A DNA stretch of 7,417 bases from Enterococcus_G camelliae (GCF_042685105.1 NZ_JBHUMO010000069.1:1-7417); one strand, 5' to 3'. Shown: positions 1-6,667, counted from the first letter of the stretch. Translations and numbers: made by a program. Notes: generated by a model from the letters alone, not told the origin.

Positions 1-29
1 ATTTCAGGTTGCCCGCAATGGCTTTTTAA

Positions 30-209
30 TATATCTTAAGCGATTTGCGGGACTATGCACTTTTGCGCTGCAACCGTGTGTACTTTTATTCTGCCATAAA
101 CAACATTAAGACAGAAAAATACCAAGATTATTTTCTAGATGCTTATGGAAGAGATAGAATTGATCCTGAACGCTTGAAGATTGTGGCAGCTATCGAAACA
201 TTTGGATAG
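30..209 (+). pseudogene. 3' remnant of an unidentified gene
   Basis: An open stretch of 59 sense codons follows an in-frame TAA at 27-29 and ends at TAG 207-209. It has no credible start codon or ribosome binding site. Its last residues (YFLDAYGRDRIDPERLK, then a short tail) read like genuine coding sequence rather than random translation. The pattern F-L-x-A-Y-G followed by D-P-E-R-L resembles the C-terminal end of some APH-type (aminoglycoside or choline) phosphotransferases, but that is recall from a short match and is weak. The upstream part runs off the window in another frame (or with a stop), so this is either a decayed gene or a frameshifted 3' end. It is transcribed toward the lysR gene, with a hairpin between them. 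Confidence 0.35.
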
Positions 210-260
210 AAATGATACTTCCTCTCTTTCATAGGAATCGCCATCTAGCATGAGCTCAGT

Positions 261-316
261 AACAAAACGCGTTGAACCCTCCGAAAATTATTGGGAGTAG
301 GGCAACGCGATTTGTT
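261..316. terminator. hairpin between convergent remnant and lysR gene
   Basis: The arms AACAAAACGCGTTG (261-274) and CAACGCGATTTGTT (303-316) pair with one mismatch. An inner CCCTCC/GGGAG pairing extends the structure. The hairpin lies between a plus-strand gene end (209) and a minus-strand gene end (350), as expected for a bidirectional terminator. The U-tracts come mostly from the outer A/T-rich arms and are short, so termination strength is uncertain. Confidence 0.55.
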
Positions 317-349
317 TCTGTCATACGAGATAAATGGAAGTTACTACGA

Positions 350-1231
350 TTATTCTTCCATGATTGCTTCAAATAAATCAATAAAGTTTTTTTTCAAAGG
401 GGATAACCATGCTTTATCAAGAATAAGTAATTGGAGGTCTAGCATTAGTTGGCAGTCAATCGGCTCTATGATTGTTAAGTTGGGAGGTAGATTGGTTAAA
501 TTAAAGGCCGGCAAAAACGAGACACCTAAATTTTGTTCAACACCTGCTAGAATCAGTTGTGTATAGCCAATTTCTAAAAAATCATTGAGTTCAAATGCAT
601 GTGCAAAGACAATTTCCTCGAAGACTTGTCGGTAATTGCACCCTTTTTCAGTTAATAAAAAGCGTTCTTTCATCATAGCTGACAATGTTGGCTGTTCCAG
701 TTGTGCGAGTGCATGTTCCCGATGGCAAAAAAATAGAATGGGCACTTGTTTTGCTAAGCATTGTTGAAATTTCGGATTGTTGATTGGAACATCAAGTGTA
801 AGAATGATGTCGAGTGCCCCCTTTTCAAGTAAATGCATTAATTGTAAAGTAGTTCCAACAATTACATGGAGTTTGACTTCAGGATAGGCAGCTAAGTGTT
901 GCAAAATGACAGTGCTATAGGTTGAGGCACTAATCGATTCTAGCATACCTACTTTCAATACGCCTTTTGGTGCAGCGGGATTATGAAACAACGAACTGGC
1001 TTCGGCCTCCAATTTTACCAATTGATAGGCATAAGCCAATAATTGTTCACCTTCTGAAGATAGGGTAATGGTTTTTCCATATCGGTTGAAAAGAGTGACA
1101 TCCAGTTCTTCTTCTAAGGAATGGATTTGGGCGCTAATGGTTGATTGCGCATAATCCAATTGATCAGCTGTTTTTGAAAAACTACCCGTTTGGGCAACAT
1201 GAATGAATGTTTTTAAATTGCGAATTTCCAT
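350..1231 (-). CDS. LysR-family transcriptional regulator (next to nitrilase)
   Basis: This 293-residue protein has typical LysR-type regulator length. The N-terminal winged helix-turn-helix occupies roughly residues 3-60 (FSKTADQLDYAQSTISAQI at about 18-36, then the LEEELDVTLFNR wing). The linker is helical, and the substrate-binding-like effector domain starts near residue 86 (GVLKVGMLESI). I chose the ATG at 1229-1231 because an AAAGGAG site lies about 8 nt upstream. A longer reading starting at 1267 would add 12 residues (MLSFFLIKKEYF) that lie over this ribosome binding site and do not fit the family start. The gene is divergent from the nitrilase gene, with 113 nt between the two starts, the standard layout for a LysR regulator and its target. 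By family knowledge it acts as a dimer or tetramer of a DNA-binding protein responding to a small molecule. The inducer is unknown; a nitrile or its acid product is a guess from the neighbour. Confidence 0.93.
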   Translation of the reverse strand: MEIRNLKTFIHVAQTGSFSKTADQLDYAQSTISAQIHSLEEELDVTLFNRYGKTITLSSEGEQLLAYAYQLVKLEAEASSLFHNPAAPKGVLKVGMLESISASTYSTVILQHLAAYPEVKLHVIVGTTLQLMHLLEKGALDIILTLDVPINNPKFQQCLAKQVPILFFCHREHALAQLEQPTLSAMMKERFLLTEKGCNYRQVFEEIVFAHAFELNDFLEIGYTQLILAGVEQNLGVSFLPAFNLTNLPPNLTIIEPIDCQLMLDLQLLILDKAWLSPLKKNFIDLFEAIMEE

Positions 1232-1251
1232 AAAATACTCCTTTTTTATCA

Positions 1252-1280
1252 AAAAAAATGATAACAATTACCATTTTTTT
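1252..1280. promoter_or_regulatory. candidate LysR operator dyad
   Basis: A 15-bp imperfect dyad, TGATAA-CAA-TTACCA (1259-1273), is flanked on the left by an A8 tract (1251-1258) and on the right by a T7 tract (1274-1280), so the symmetry extends over 29 bp. It lies in the lysR/nitrilase intergenic region, about 28 nt upstream of the lysR start and about 53 bp upstream of the start point inferred for the nitrilase gene. Position and symmetry suit a LysR-type binding site. One arm mismatch and an A/T-rich context keep confidence moderate. Confidence 0.45.
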
Positions 1281-1306
1281 CAATAAAACTGATTAATGAA
1301 ACATGC

Positions 1307-1312
1307 TATCAT
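1307..1312 (+). promoter_or_regulatory. possible -10 element of nitrilase gene
   Basis: TATCAT matches the TATAAT consensus at five of six positions and lies 33 nt before the chosen ATG. No good -35 box is seen 16-18 nt upstream, which would fit a promoter needing an activator. The element sits within an ATGCT/AGCAT inverted repeat (1303-1318), which could be a second operator half or chance. Confidence 0.35.
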
Positions 1313-1344
1313 AAGCATACAGTTTTTACAAGGAGGGATTTTTG

Positions 1345-2271
1345 ATGATTGAGTTCAAAAAGAGTACATGTCACATTGCAGTTGTTCAAGCAACGCCTGT
1401 TTTATTTCACAAAGAAGCGACCATAAATAAGGCAGTTTCCTTGATTGAAGAAGCAAGTCAAAAAAAGGTGGACTTGATTGTTTTCCCAGAAGCATTTGTA
1501 CCTTGCTATCCACGTGGTTTTTCATATGGTTATGTTGTGGGGAGTCGAACAATGGAAGGAAGGGAAGACTGGAAAGTATTGTATGACCAATCTGTCCTTA
1601 TCCCAAGCGCTGATACGGATAAACTTGCCAATGCAGCCAAGCAGGCGCAAGCTTATGTGGCAATTGGTGTGAATGAAAAAGATGCGAAGAATGGGACGTT
1701 GTACTGCACTTTTGTTATTTTTAGTCCAGAAGGCAAGCTTGTTGCAAAACACCGTAAGTTGAAGCCAACTGGTACAGAGCGATGTATTTGGGGAGATGGG
1801 AATGAAGGAGCAATCTCAACCGTCGATACACCTTTTGGAACAATCGGTTCGCTCATTTGTTGGGAAAATTATATGCCTCTAGCCAGAGCAGCTCTTTATC
1901 AAAAAGGCGTTTCTATTTATTTGGCTCCAACAGCTGACAATCGTGAGGTGTGGCAACATACGATGCAACACATTGCAATGGAAGGGCGTTGCTTTGTGAT
2001 TGGCTGCAACCAATATGTAACCAAATCTGATTATCCAACTCACTTTCATTATCAAGCAGAACTTGATGCATTGCCAGAGGATCTTTGTCCGGGTGGCAGC
2101 TGTATCGTCAGTCCGTTTGGAAACTATTTAGTTGAACCTGTCTGGAACAAAGAAGCCATTCTTTACCAAGAACTAGATATGGAACAAGTACCTTTAAGTC
2201 GGATGGATTTTGATCCAATTGGTCATTATTCACGACCAGATGTATTTCAACTGCAGGTCAACGAAATTTGA
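1345..2271 (+). CDS. nitrilase (carbon-nitrogen hydrolase, branch 1)
   Basis: The 308-residue protein has the nitrilase-superfamily alpha-beta-beta-alpha fold sequence throughout. The catalytic triad is visible: Glu49 in VFPEAF, Lys138 in KHRKLKPT, and Cys172 in SLICWENYMPL. The ERCIWGDG stretch (145-152) just after the lysine is typical of true nitrilases rather than amidases. These cytoplasmic enzymes hydrolyse R-CN to a carboxylic acid and ammonia through a thioimidate on the cysteine and usually form spiral oligomers. The sequence does not tell the substrate; aliphatic, aryl-aliphatic and cyanide-related nitriles are all possible. Start choice: AGGAGG at 1331-1336 is 8 nt from the ATG at 1345, while an in-frame TTG at 1342 is only 5 nt away and would add one residue. 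The gene is single, divergent from a LysR regulator, and ends at TGA 2269-2271 before a strong hairpin. At 308 residues it is somewhat short for the group because the C-terminal tail is short. Confidence 0.93.
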   Translation: MIEFKKSTCHIAVVQATPVLFHKEATINKAVSLIEEASQKKVDLIVFPEAFVPCYPRGFSYGYVVGSRTMEGREDWKVLYDQSVLIPSADTDKLANAAKQAQAYVAIGVNEKDAKNGTLYCTFVIFSPEGKLVAKHRKLKPTGTERCIWGDGNEGAISTVDTPFGTIGSLICWENYMPLARAALYQKGVSIYLAPTADNREVWQHTMQHIAMEGRCFVIGCNQYVTKSDYPTHFHYQAELDALPEDLCPGGSCIVSPFGNYLVEPVWNKEAILYQELDMEQVPLSRMDFDPIGHYSRPDVFQLQVNEI

Positions 2272-2300
2272 CCGATAGAAACCTTTGAACCAGAGGAAAA

Positions 2301-2346
2301 AACACTAAGCCCCGTATTATCGGTTGATGATACGGGGTTTAGTGTT
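2301..2346. terminator. bidirectional rho-independent terminator
   Basis: Arms 2301-2317 and 2330-2346 pair over 17 bp with only one G-U wobble, and pairing continues inward to a GGTT loop at 2322-2325, giving about 21 bp. On the minus strand the stem is followed by a T6 run (complement of the A-run at 2297-2302), so it terminates the oxidoreductase operon ending at 2356. On the plus strand it ends the nitrilase transcript, though the T-tract there is poor. Confidence 0.88.
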
Positions 2347-2355
2347 AGCTTTATC

Positions 2356-3396
2356 CTAAGAAAGTTTTACAAGTCCGTTTGTTTCAGTAGCTGTTTTAAT
2401 CGCCATAATGGTTTCTAATGTTTTGACATTATCTGCTGGCGTTACAATTGGGCGCTCGTTTCCTTCAATCACTTGAACAAAATGCTTTAACTGCATTTTA
2501 TGTGGCAGTTGTGGATCAACCGGTTGAATGTCCATTGCCAATGGTTTATGCCATGAAGCATCGCCATCATATGAAAATTGATGAAGTCTAGGCAAGGATA
2601 ATGATCCTTTTGTCCCACCGATGAAATAAGCATCGGCATCAAATGGACGGTATTGAGGATCTTCTCTAGAAGTGGCTTCCCAGTTCCAAGGAGAGACGGT
2701 CGCATCGGAAATAGTCAAGGAAGCAAGGGCGCCAGAGCGGAAGCGAACATTCACAACGGCAGAATCTTCGGTTTCAAATCCTCGAGCGTTGGAAGAAGCT
2801 AGACCTTGAACAGAATCAATTTCTCCAATAAGATACCGTAATAAATCAACATCATGTACAAGATTGACCAGGATAGGTCCAGCACCTTTTTTTCTACGCC
2901 ATTCAACATCGAAATAGCTATCATTTTTATAAATCATATAGTGGAACGACGAAACAGTCAGTGTTCCTAACTGTCCTGAAGTAATGATTTCTTTCGCTTT
3001 GTTGACGAAGGGATTGTAACGACGGTGTTGACCCACAAGGACAGGAACATTTGCTTGCTTGGCTTCTTCTGCAAAGCGTTTGGCATCTTCTAAATCATCG
3101 GAGATTGGTTTTTCAACGAGCATGGGCACACCATACTTCAATGCGACACGCGCTACAGGTAAATGCAGATGATTTGGTGTAACAATGATTACGCCATCTG
3201 GTTTTTCTTTCAGAATCATTTCTTCTGCATCATGATAAAAAGGCACACCTTGTTCATCGGCAATTTTTCTGGCCCCTTCGAAGGCATCGACAATCGCGAC
3301 TAGAGTCGTTGCTTCTTCTTCTTTTACAAAGCGAATATGGTTTTGACCCATCGCACCTGCTCCGATAACGGCAATTCTTACTTTCTTTTCAGACAT
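2356..3396 (-). CDS. Gfo/Idh/MocA family NAD(P)-dependent oxidoreductase
   Basis: The 346-residue protein has the family's usual length. The N-terminal Rossmann domain carries GAGAMG (residues 12-17), and Asp37 at the end of the second strand suggests NAD over NADP. TPNHLH (73-78) and the family hallmark EKP (95-97, with the catalytic-type Lys96) follow. The C-terminal alpha/beta domain contains GQHRRYNP (122-129) and NLVHDVDLLRYL (178-189) with the conserved His181. In inositol dehydrogenase the active-site Asp is four residues before this His; here that position is Val177, a variant I also associate with some uncharacterised subgroups. Members oxidise or reduce sugars, inositols and related polyols in the cytoplasm. 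The substrate here is not predictable. It is the second gene of an operon, starting 21 nt after the SDR gene stops, with a modest GAGG site about 8 nt before its ATG. It ends at TAG just before the terminator. Confidence 0.92.
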   Translation of the reverse strand: MSEKKVRIAVIGAGAMGQNHIRFVKEEEATTLVAIVDAFEGARKIADEQGVPFYHDAEEMILKEKPDGVIIVTPNHLHLPVARVALKYGVPMLVEKPISDDLEDAKRFAEEAKQANVPVLVGQHRRYNPFVNKAKEIITSGQLGTLTVSSFHYMIYKNDSYFDVEWRRKKGAGPILVNLVHDVDLLRYLIGEIDSVQGLASSNARGFETEDSAVVNVRFRSGALASLTISDATVSPWNWEATSREDPQYRPFDADAYFIGGTKGSLSLPRLHQFSYDGDASWHKPLAMDIQPVDPQLPHKMQLKHFVQVIEGNERPIVTPADNVKTLETIMAIKTATETNGLVKLS

Positions 3397-3417
3397 GTTT
3401 TTTTCCTCACTTTTCGT

Positions 3418-4248
3418 TTATAAATGTTTTAAAGCATAGTCTTTACGACCACCGGGTTTTGCAATTTGATCGCCCATCATAATACCTAAACCGCCTTCAA
3501 CTTTTACTTCTGAACCATTGATATAATCCGACCGATCGCTTGCTAAAAAGAGAACAGTGTTGCTGATATCGGCAATAGTGCCAATCCGTTTGTTTGCAGT
3601 GATGGCTTCTCTTTTTTCCAGAACGTCTTTATTTGCGTAAAAATCATTGGATAAAGGAGTGCGAACCAGCGATGGCAATACGCAATTGCTACGAATACCA
3701 TATTGTCCCCATTCAGCGGCCATTTGTTTTGAAAGCATATTAACACCTGCTTTTGAGACACTGTAGGCACCGCTATACGTTTCAGGAAATTCGGATAGAA
3801 GAGTTGAAATATGAATCATGATTCCTTTTCTTTGCTGAATCATCACTTTACCGAAGCGTTGCGACATAAGAAAGTAACCTGTTAAATTAATTTTCAAGGT
3901 AGTTTCCCATTCTTCTAAAGAAAGTGATTCAAACAAAGCGGGACGCAGGATAGCGGCGGTGTTGACCAAAACGTCAACTCTTGCAAATTCGGCAACTACT
4001 TTTTGTACTGTCTCATCAACTGCTACCTCCTTTGAAGTGTCACAAGACAAGGCAATTACCTTGGTTGCATATTTGCTTGAAAGGCGTTCAGCTAATTCGA
4101 CTACTTTTTCTTGTTTGATATCGATTAGCGCCAATTGTGCGTTTTGTTTCGCAAACGCTTCTGCAAAAAAACTTCCCATTCCCCCAGCAGCACCTGTGAT
4201 GACCACAACTTTTCCTGAAAGATTTAGCCAGTTTTGTTCATTGGACAC
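3418..4248 (-). CDS. SDR-family oxidoreductase
   Basis: A classical short-chain dehydrogenase/reductase of 276 residues. The cofactor motif TGAAGGMG is at 18-25, Asp43 at the end of strand two points to NAD, and NTAA (96-99) replaces the usual NNAG. Asn121, Tyr162 and Lys166 (YSVSK) are in place. The usual catalytic serine, 13 residues before the tyrosine, is Thr149, with Ser148 adjacent; spacing resembles that of gluconate 5-dehydrogenase-type SDRs. The start is GTG at 4246-4248, supported by AAAGGAGG about 8 nt upstream; no ATG competes. It is the first gene of a two-gene minus-strand operon with the Gfo/Idh/MocA enzyme, a pairing common in pathways that oxidise and reduce sugar acids or polyols. 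The C-terminal tail after the GSEVKVEGG motif (about 20 residues, GG-rich) is slightly long. Specific substrate unknown. Confidence 0.92.
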   Translation of the reverse strand: MSNEQNWLNLSGKVVVITGAAGGMGSFFAEAFAKQNAQLALIDIKQEKVVELAERLSSKYATKVIALSCDTSKEVAVDETVQKVVAEFARVDVLVNTAAILRPALFESLSLEEWETTLKINLTGYFLMSQRFGKVMIQQRKGIMIHISTLLSEFPETYSGAYSVSKAGVNMLSKQMAAEWGQYGIRSNCVLPSLVRTPLSNDFYANKDVLEKREAITANKRIGTIADISNTVLFLASDRSDYINGSEVKVEGGLGIMMGDQIAKPGGRKDYALKHL

Positions 4249-4273
4249 GCAAAAAACCTCCTTTTGACTTGTT

Positions 4274-4291
4274 AATAATTGAACAATTATT
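4274..4291. promoter_or_regulatory. perfect dyad in SDR operon leader
   Basis: AATAATTG-AA-CAATTATT is a perfect 8-bp inverted repeat with a 2-nt centre. It lies just downstream of the predicted start point (about position 4295, minus strand) and upstream of the ribosome binding site. This placement suits a repressor operator; the 2-nt spacer is too small for a good RNA hairpin loop. No regulator can be named. Confidence 0.4.
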
Positions 4292-4301
4292 CTTCAAGTT
4301 C

Positions 4302-4330
4302 AGTGTAAGAGTATTTTATTTTTGTGTCCA
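4302..4330 (-). promoter_or_regulatory. predicted promoter of SDR-Gfo/Idh operon
   Basis: On the minus strand, TGGACA (4325-4330) serves as -35 (five of six matches) and TACACT (4302-4307) as -10 (four of six), with 17 bp between them. The predicted start is near 4295, about 47 nt upstream of the GTG codon. The weak -10 fits an activated promoter. Confidence 0.5.
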
Positions 4331-4341
4331 ATATTAAATTT

Positions 4342-4371
4342 AAAAAATTCCATAGATTAAATCTATGGAAT
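4342..4371 (-). terminator. terminator of the second lysR gene
   Basis: The stem arms ATTCCATAGAT (4347-4357) and ATCTATGGAAT (4361-4371) pair perfectly around a 3-nt loop. On the minus strand the stem runs into a T-tract (complement of 4342-4347). It starts 20 nt after the lysR stop codon. The stem is A/T-rich, so it may be leaky, and it overlaps the dyad described at 4352-4366. Confidence 0.6.
4352..4366. promoter_or_regulatory. LysR-type recognition dyad before the SDR operon
   Basis: ATAGAT-TAA-ATCTAT contains the T-N11-A LysR box and is a perfect dyad apart from its 3-nt centre. The centre (4359) is about 64 bp upstream of the start predicted for the SDR operon, where LysR activators usually bind. 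The same arms recur at 5307-5321. Confidence 0.6.
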
Positions 4372-4390
4372 AAGATACTTAATGAAGCAA

Positions 4391-5266
4391 TCAGAGAAAA
4401 TCACTAGCAGCTTGCAATAACTCACAAATGGGTTGAATCTTTTGGAGATGTGCATTTTTTTTCAGATAGGTAAGATAGACCGTATGGTAAATATTTTCTT
4501 CATCAAGCGGGATTGTGACAAGCTGAAATTGTTTTAGGAAGGGGGTTTTTGCTACGAGAGCCACGCAGGGATTCACATCTACATAGCCACCGATAAAGGT
4601 TTCATCATCAAATTCCGCCACAATGTTTGGTTGATCCGTATAAGAATGGATGATTGAACGAGCGCTACGACCAATAGGGATAGCATCTCGATAAGTAACA
4701 AGAGGATAATCAAACCAATTGCCTTTGGACTTGATTAAAGAATCGTACAACACTTGATTGATCAGCAAAACAAAAGGTTGTTTTTTGATAGGAATGAAGA
4801 CGAAATCGTCTCGATCTTCTTTTGAGCATATGCCAATGTCATACTTTTCTTTTGCTAGATTGGCGATAATTTGATTGGTAAATCCATTAAAGAGATCAAA
4901 ATTTTGAGTTAATTTGCCACTAAGTTTACCATTATACATAATTTCAGGGAAAAAATTACTTGCTAAGGTAGGAACAAGGCCAATTTTTAAGGTATTCATT
5001 TGATTGTTTTTTTGTTGATTGATTTGCTCAAGGGTGTTAGTGAGGATGGCAAAGACTTCATCGGTCGCTTTCTTTAGTTCTTGTCCATATACCGTTAAGC
5101 CAACATTTCGCCCTCTCTTTTCAAAAAGTGGGACATCCAAGTTGCTCTCAAGTTTTTTCATTGCATAGCTTAAAGAAGGTTGGCTTATCAGCAATTTTTT
5201 TGATGCCTCAGTATAGTTTTCTAATTGGGCGAGTTCTCTAAAATAATACAGATGATTGAAGTTCAT
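4391..5266 (-). CDS. LysR-family transcriptional regulator (catabolic locus)
   Basis: The 291-residue protein has standard LysR length. The winged helix-turn-helix covers about residues 1-60, with YTEASKKLLISQPSLSYAMK as the recognition region (about 18-37) and LESNLDVPLFEKRGR as the wing. A linker helix runs to about 90, and the effector-binding domain begins near TLKIGLVPTLA. The ATG at 5264-5266 has GGAGGAG 8 nt upstream. The gene lies between the SDR-Gfo/Idh operon (same strand, 142 nt downstream) and the divergent MFS transporter gene (139 nt away). Matching dyads at 4352-4366 and 5307-5321 make both flanking units likely targets. The second dyad overlaps this gene's own -35 region, suggesting negative autoregulation as is usual for the family. 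The co-inducer is unknown; a substrate of the neighbouring transporter is the natural guess. Confidence 0.94.
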   Translation of the reverse strand: MNFNHLYYFRELAQLENYTEASKKLLISQPSLSYAMKKLESNLDVPLFEKRGRNVGLTVYGQELKKATDEVFAILTNTLEQINQQKNNQMNTLKIGLVPTLASNFFPEIMYNGKLSGKLTQNFDLFNGFTNQIIANLAKEKYDIGICSKEDRDDFVFIPIKKQPFVLLINQVLYDSLIKSKGNWFDYPLVTYRDAIPIGRSARSIIHSYTDQPNIVAEFDDETFIGGYVDVNPCVALVAKTPFLKQFQLVTIPLDEENIYHTVYLTYLKKNAHLQKIQPICELLQAASDFL

Positions 5267-5291
5267 ATGTCGTTCTCCTCCTATTTTTTTC

Positions 5292-5320
5292 AGTATAACA
5301 AAATCAATAGATAATATCTA
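5292..5320 (-). promoter_or_regulatory. predicted promoter of second lysR gene
   Basis: On the minus strand TATACT (5292-5297, five of six) is the -10 and TAGATA (5315-5320, four of six) the -35, separated by 17 bp. The start would be near 5285, about 19 nt before the ATG. The -35 lies inside the dyad at 5307-5321, so regulator binding would block it. Confidence 0.5.
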
Positions 5321-5321
5321 T
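5307..5321. promoter_or_regulatory. LysR-type recognition dyad, lysR/transporter intergenic
   Basis: ATAGAT-AAT-ATCTAT has arms identical to those at 4352-4366 and also contains T-N11-A. Its centre (5314) is about 64 bp upstream of the start predicted for the transporter gene, and it covers the -35 of the lysR gene. This is the classic shared operator of a divergent LysR regulator and target. Confidence 0.68.
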
Positions 5322-5341
5322 AAAATGAAAGAAAAGAAGTA

Positions 5342-5371
5342 TTGGTTTTCATAAACGAAATTGACTATTAT
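5342..5371 (+). promoter_or_regulatory. predicted promoter of MFS transporter gene
   Basis: TTGGTT (5342-5347) as -35 and TATTAT (5366-5371, five of six) as -10 are 18 bp apart, with the start near 5378. An alternative TTGACT at 5361-5366 has a better -35 match but no -10 at proper spacing. Confidence 0.45.
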
Positions 5372-5405
5372 TTATGTGAAATAAATTACAAGTAGGAGGG
5401 AAATT

Positions 5406-6635
5406 ATGGATACAGTTTTAACGAATCAAATGGAAAATCGAAAGAAGATATTTATAGCCGCCTTTTTTGTTATTTTTGTCTGTTCTGCTTCGGCCGCTTT
5501 TTCCGTTTTTTCGATTCCTTTGCAAAAAGCTACAGGAGGCGATGCCTCACAAGTTGCATTGACGCTCACGATTTATCAATTTTTCATGTCATTATTTGGT
5601 ATTTTATCGGGCCATATTGTTGATAAATCCGGGCCTAAAAAACTAATGTATATTGGGGGATTTGTTTTTGGGTTAGGGTGGTTTGCATCCGCATTTGTAA
5701 CAAGTGTTCCTGTTTTGTATCTGACCTGTGGCATGATTGCTGGGGCGGGAAACGGATTATTGTACAACCCATCACTGAATGTTGCATTGAGATGGTATCC
5801 TGAAAAACGGGGAACCATGTCAGGTATTCTTTTATGTGCAGCATCTGTCGGTCCATTAGTTACCGCCAAAGCTGGGGCTATTTTATGCGATAAATATGGT
5901 ATTCACGGATTGATGTATTTAGGTATAGCGTATGTAATCATTATCTGGTTAGTTGGCTGGAAAATGGAAGCTCCCCAAAAAGATTGGGCACCGACTGGTT
6001 ACGAAAAAAAAGATAGCCAACAGAATGACGAAAAAAATGAGTATGCACCAAAAGAAATGCTAGCAACTGGCAAATTTTGGTTATTGCTGGTTCTCTTTTC
6101 AATTGCGTGTACTGCAGGGATCATGATGATTGGCGCGTTGTCCTCTATTGGGCAAGTTCAACTTGGTTTAACACCGATTACAGCTGCCAATTTAGTAGCA
6201 GTAAACTTGTTATCAAATTTATGTGGACGCTTAATTATTGGAAAATTATGTGACAAATGGGGCGAATTAGAAACATTGGCACTTATTTTTGTCCTGACAG
6301 TTATCTCATTGATTGGACTAAGTTTTTCTTATCATCTTGTTATGTTTATTTTCTTCCTAATTATTTTGGGTGCCTCTTTTGGTGGTGTCTTAGTTGTCTT
6401 TCCACCGTTAACTAGCAAAACATTTGGAATGAAAAATTCTGGTGTGAACTACGGCATTATGTTCTTTGGCTATTCCATTGGCGCATTTTTAGGCCCTCAA
6501 ATTGCCGCAAAGTTTGTGGATCAATCAGCCGGAAGTCAAGCCTATCATTCTGCCTTTATGGTTGCTACCGTCGTTGCAGTTGTTGGCTTTGGATTGGCAT
6601 TGGTTATGAGAAATAGGTTGAAAAAAGCGAAATAA
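5406..6635 (+). CDS. MFS transporter, OFA (oxalate/formate antiporter-like) family
   Basis: The 409-residue integral membrane protein has about twelve hydrophobic segments in two six-helix halves, joined by a charged cytoplasmic loop at about 187-222. The MFS inter-helix 2-3 motif GHIVDKSGPKK (69-79) and its repeat in the second half GRLIIGKLCDKWG (274-286) are present. RWYPEKRG (129-136) and DWAPTGY (193-199) resemble OFA family signatures, as does NYGIMFFGYSIGA (348-360) in helix 11. The OFA member OxlT exchanges oxalate for formate using an Arg in helix 8 and a Lys in helix 11. Arg275 is a candidate for the first, but I see no Lys inside helix 11, so oxalate is not implied; a mono-carboxylate or related anion is more likely. 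AGGAGGG at 5394-5400 lies 5-6 nt before the ATG. The gene is divergent from its presumed LysR regulator and ends before a hairpin terminator. It probably imports the compound handled by the SDR and Gfo/Idh enzymes. Confidence 0.9.
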   Translation: MDTVLTNQMENRKKIFIAAFFVIFVCSASAAFSVFSIPLQKATGGDASQVALTLTIYQFFMSLFGILSGHIVDKSGPKKLMYIGGFVFGLGWFASAFVTSVPVLYLTCGMIAGAGNGLLYNPSLNVALRWYPEKRGTMSGILLCAASVGPLVTAKAGAILCDKYGIHGLMYLGIAYVIIIWLVGWKMEAPQKDWAPTGYEKKDSQQNDEKNEYAPKEMLATGKFWLLLVLFSIACTAGIMMIGALSSIGQVQLGLTPITAANLVAVNLLSNLCGRLIIGKLCDKWGELETLALIFVLTVISLIGLSFSYHLVMFIFFLIILGASFGGVLVVFPPLTSKTFGMKNSGVNYGIMFFGYSIGAFLGPQIAAKFVDQSAGSQAYHSAFMVATVVAVVGFGLALVMRNRLKKAK

Positions 6636-6667
6636 GTATTAGCTATCGTCATACTTTTAATCAGTGA

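Noticed and set aside
291..566. 91-codon plus-strand reading frame
   Set aside because: It lies antisense over the 3' end of the lysR gene, and its start falls inside a hairpin.
1232..1267. 12-residue N-terminal extension of the first LysR protein
   Set aside because: The extension lies over the ribosome binding site of the inner ATG, and LysR proteins normally begin a few residues before the helix-turn-helix, as with the inner start.
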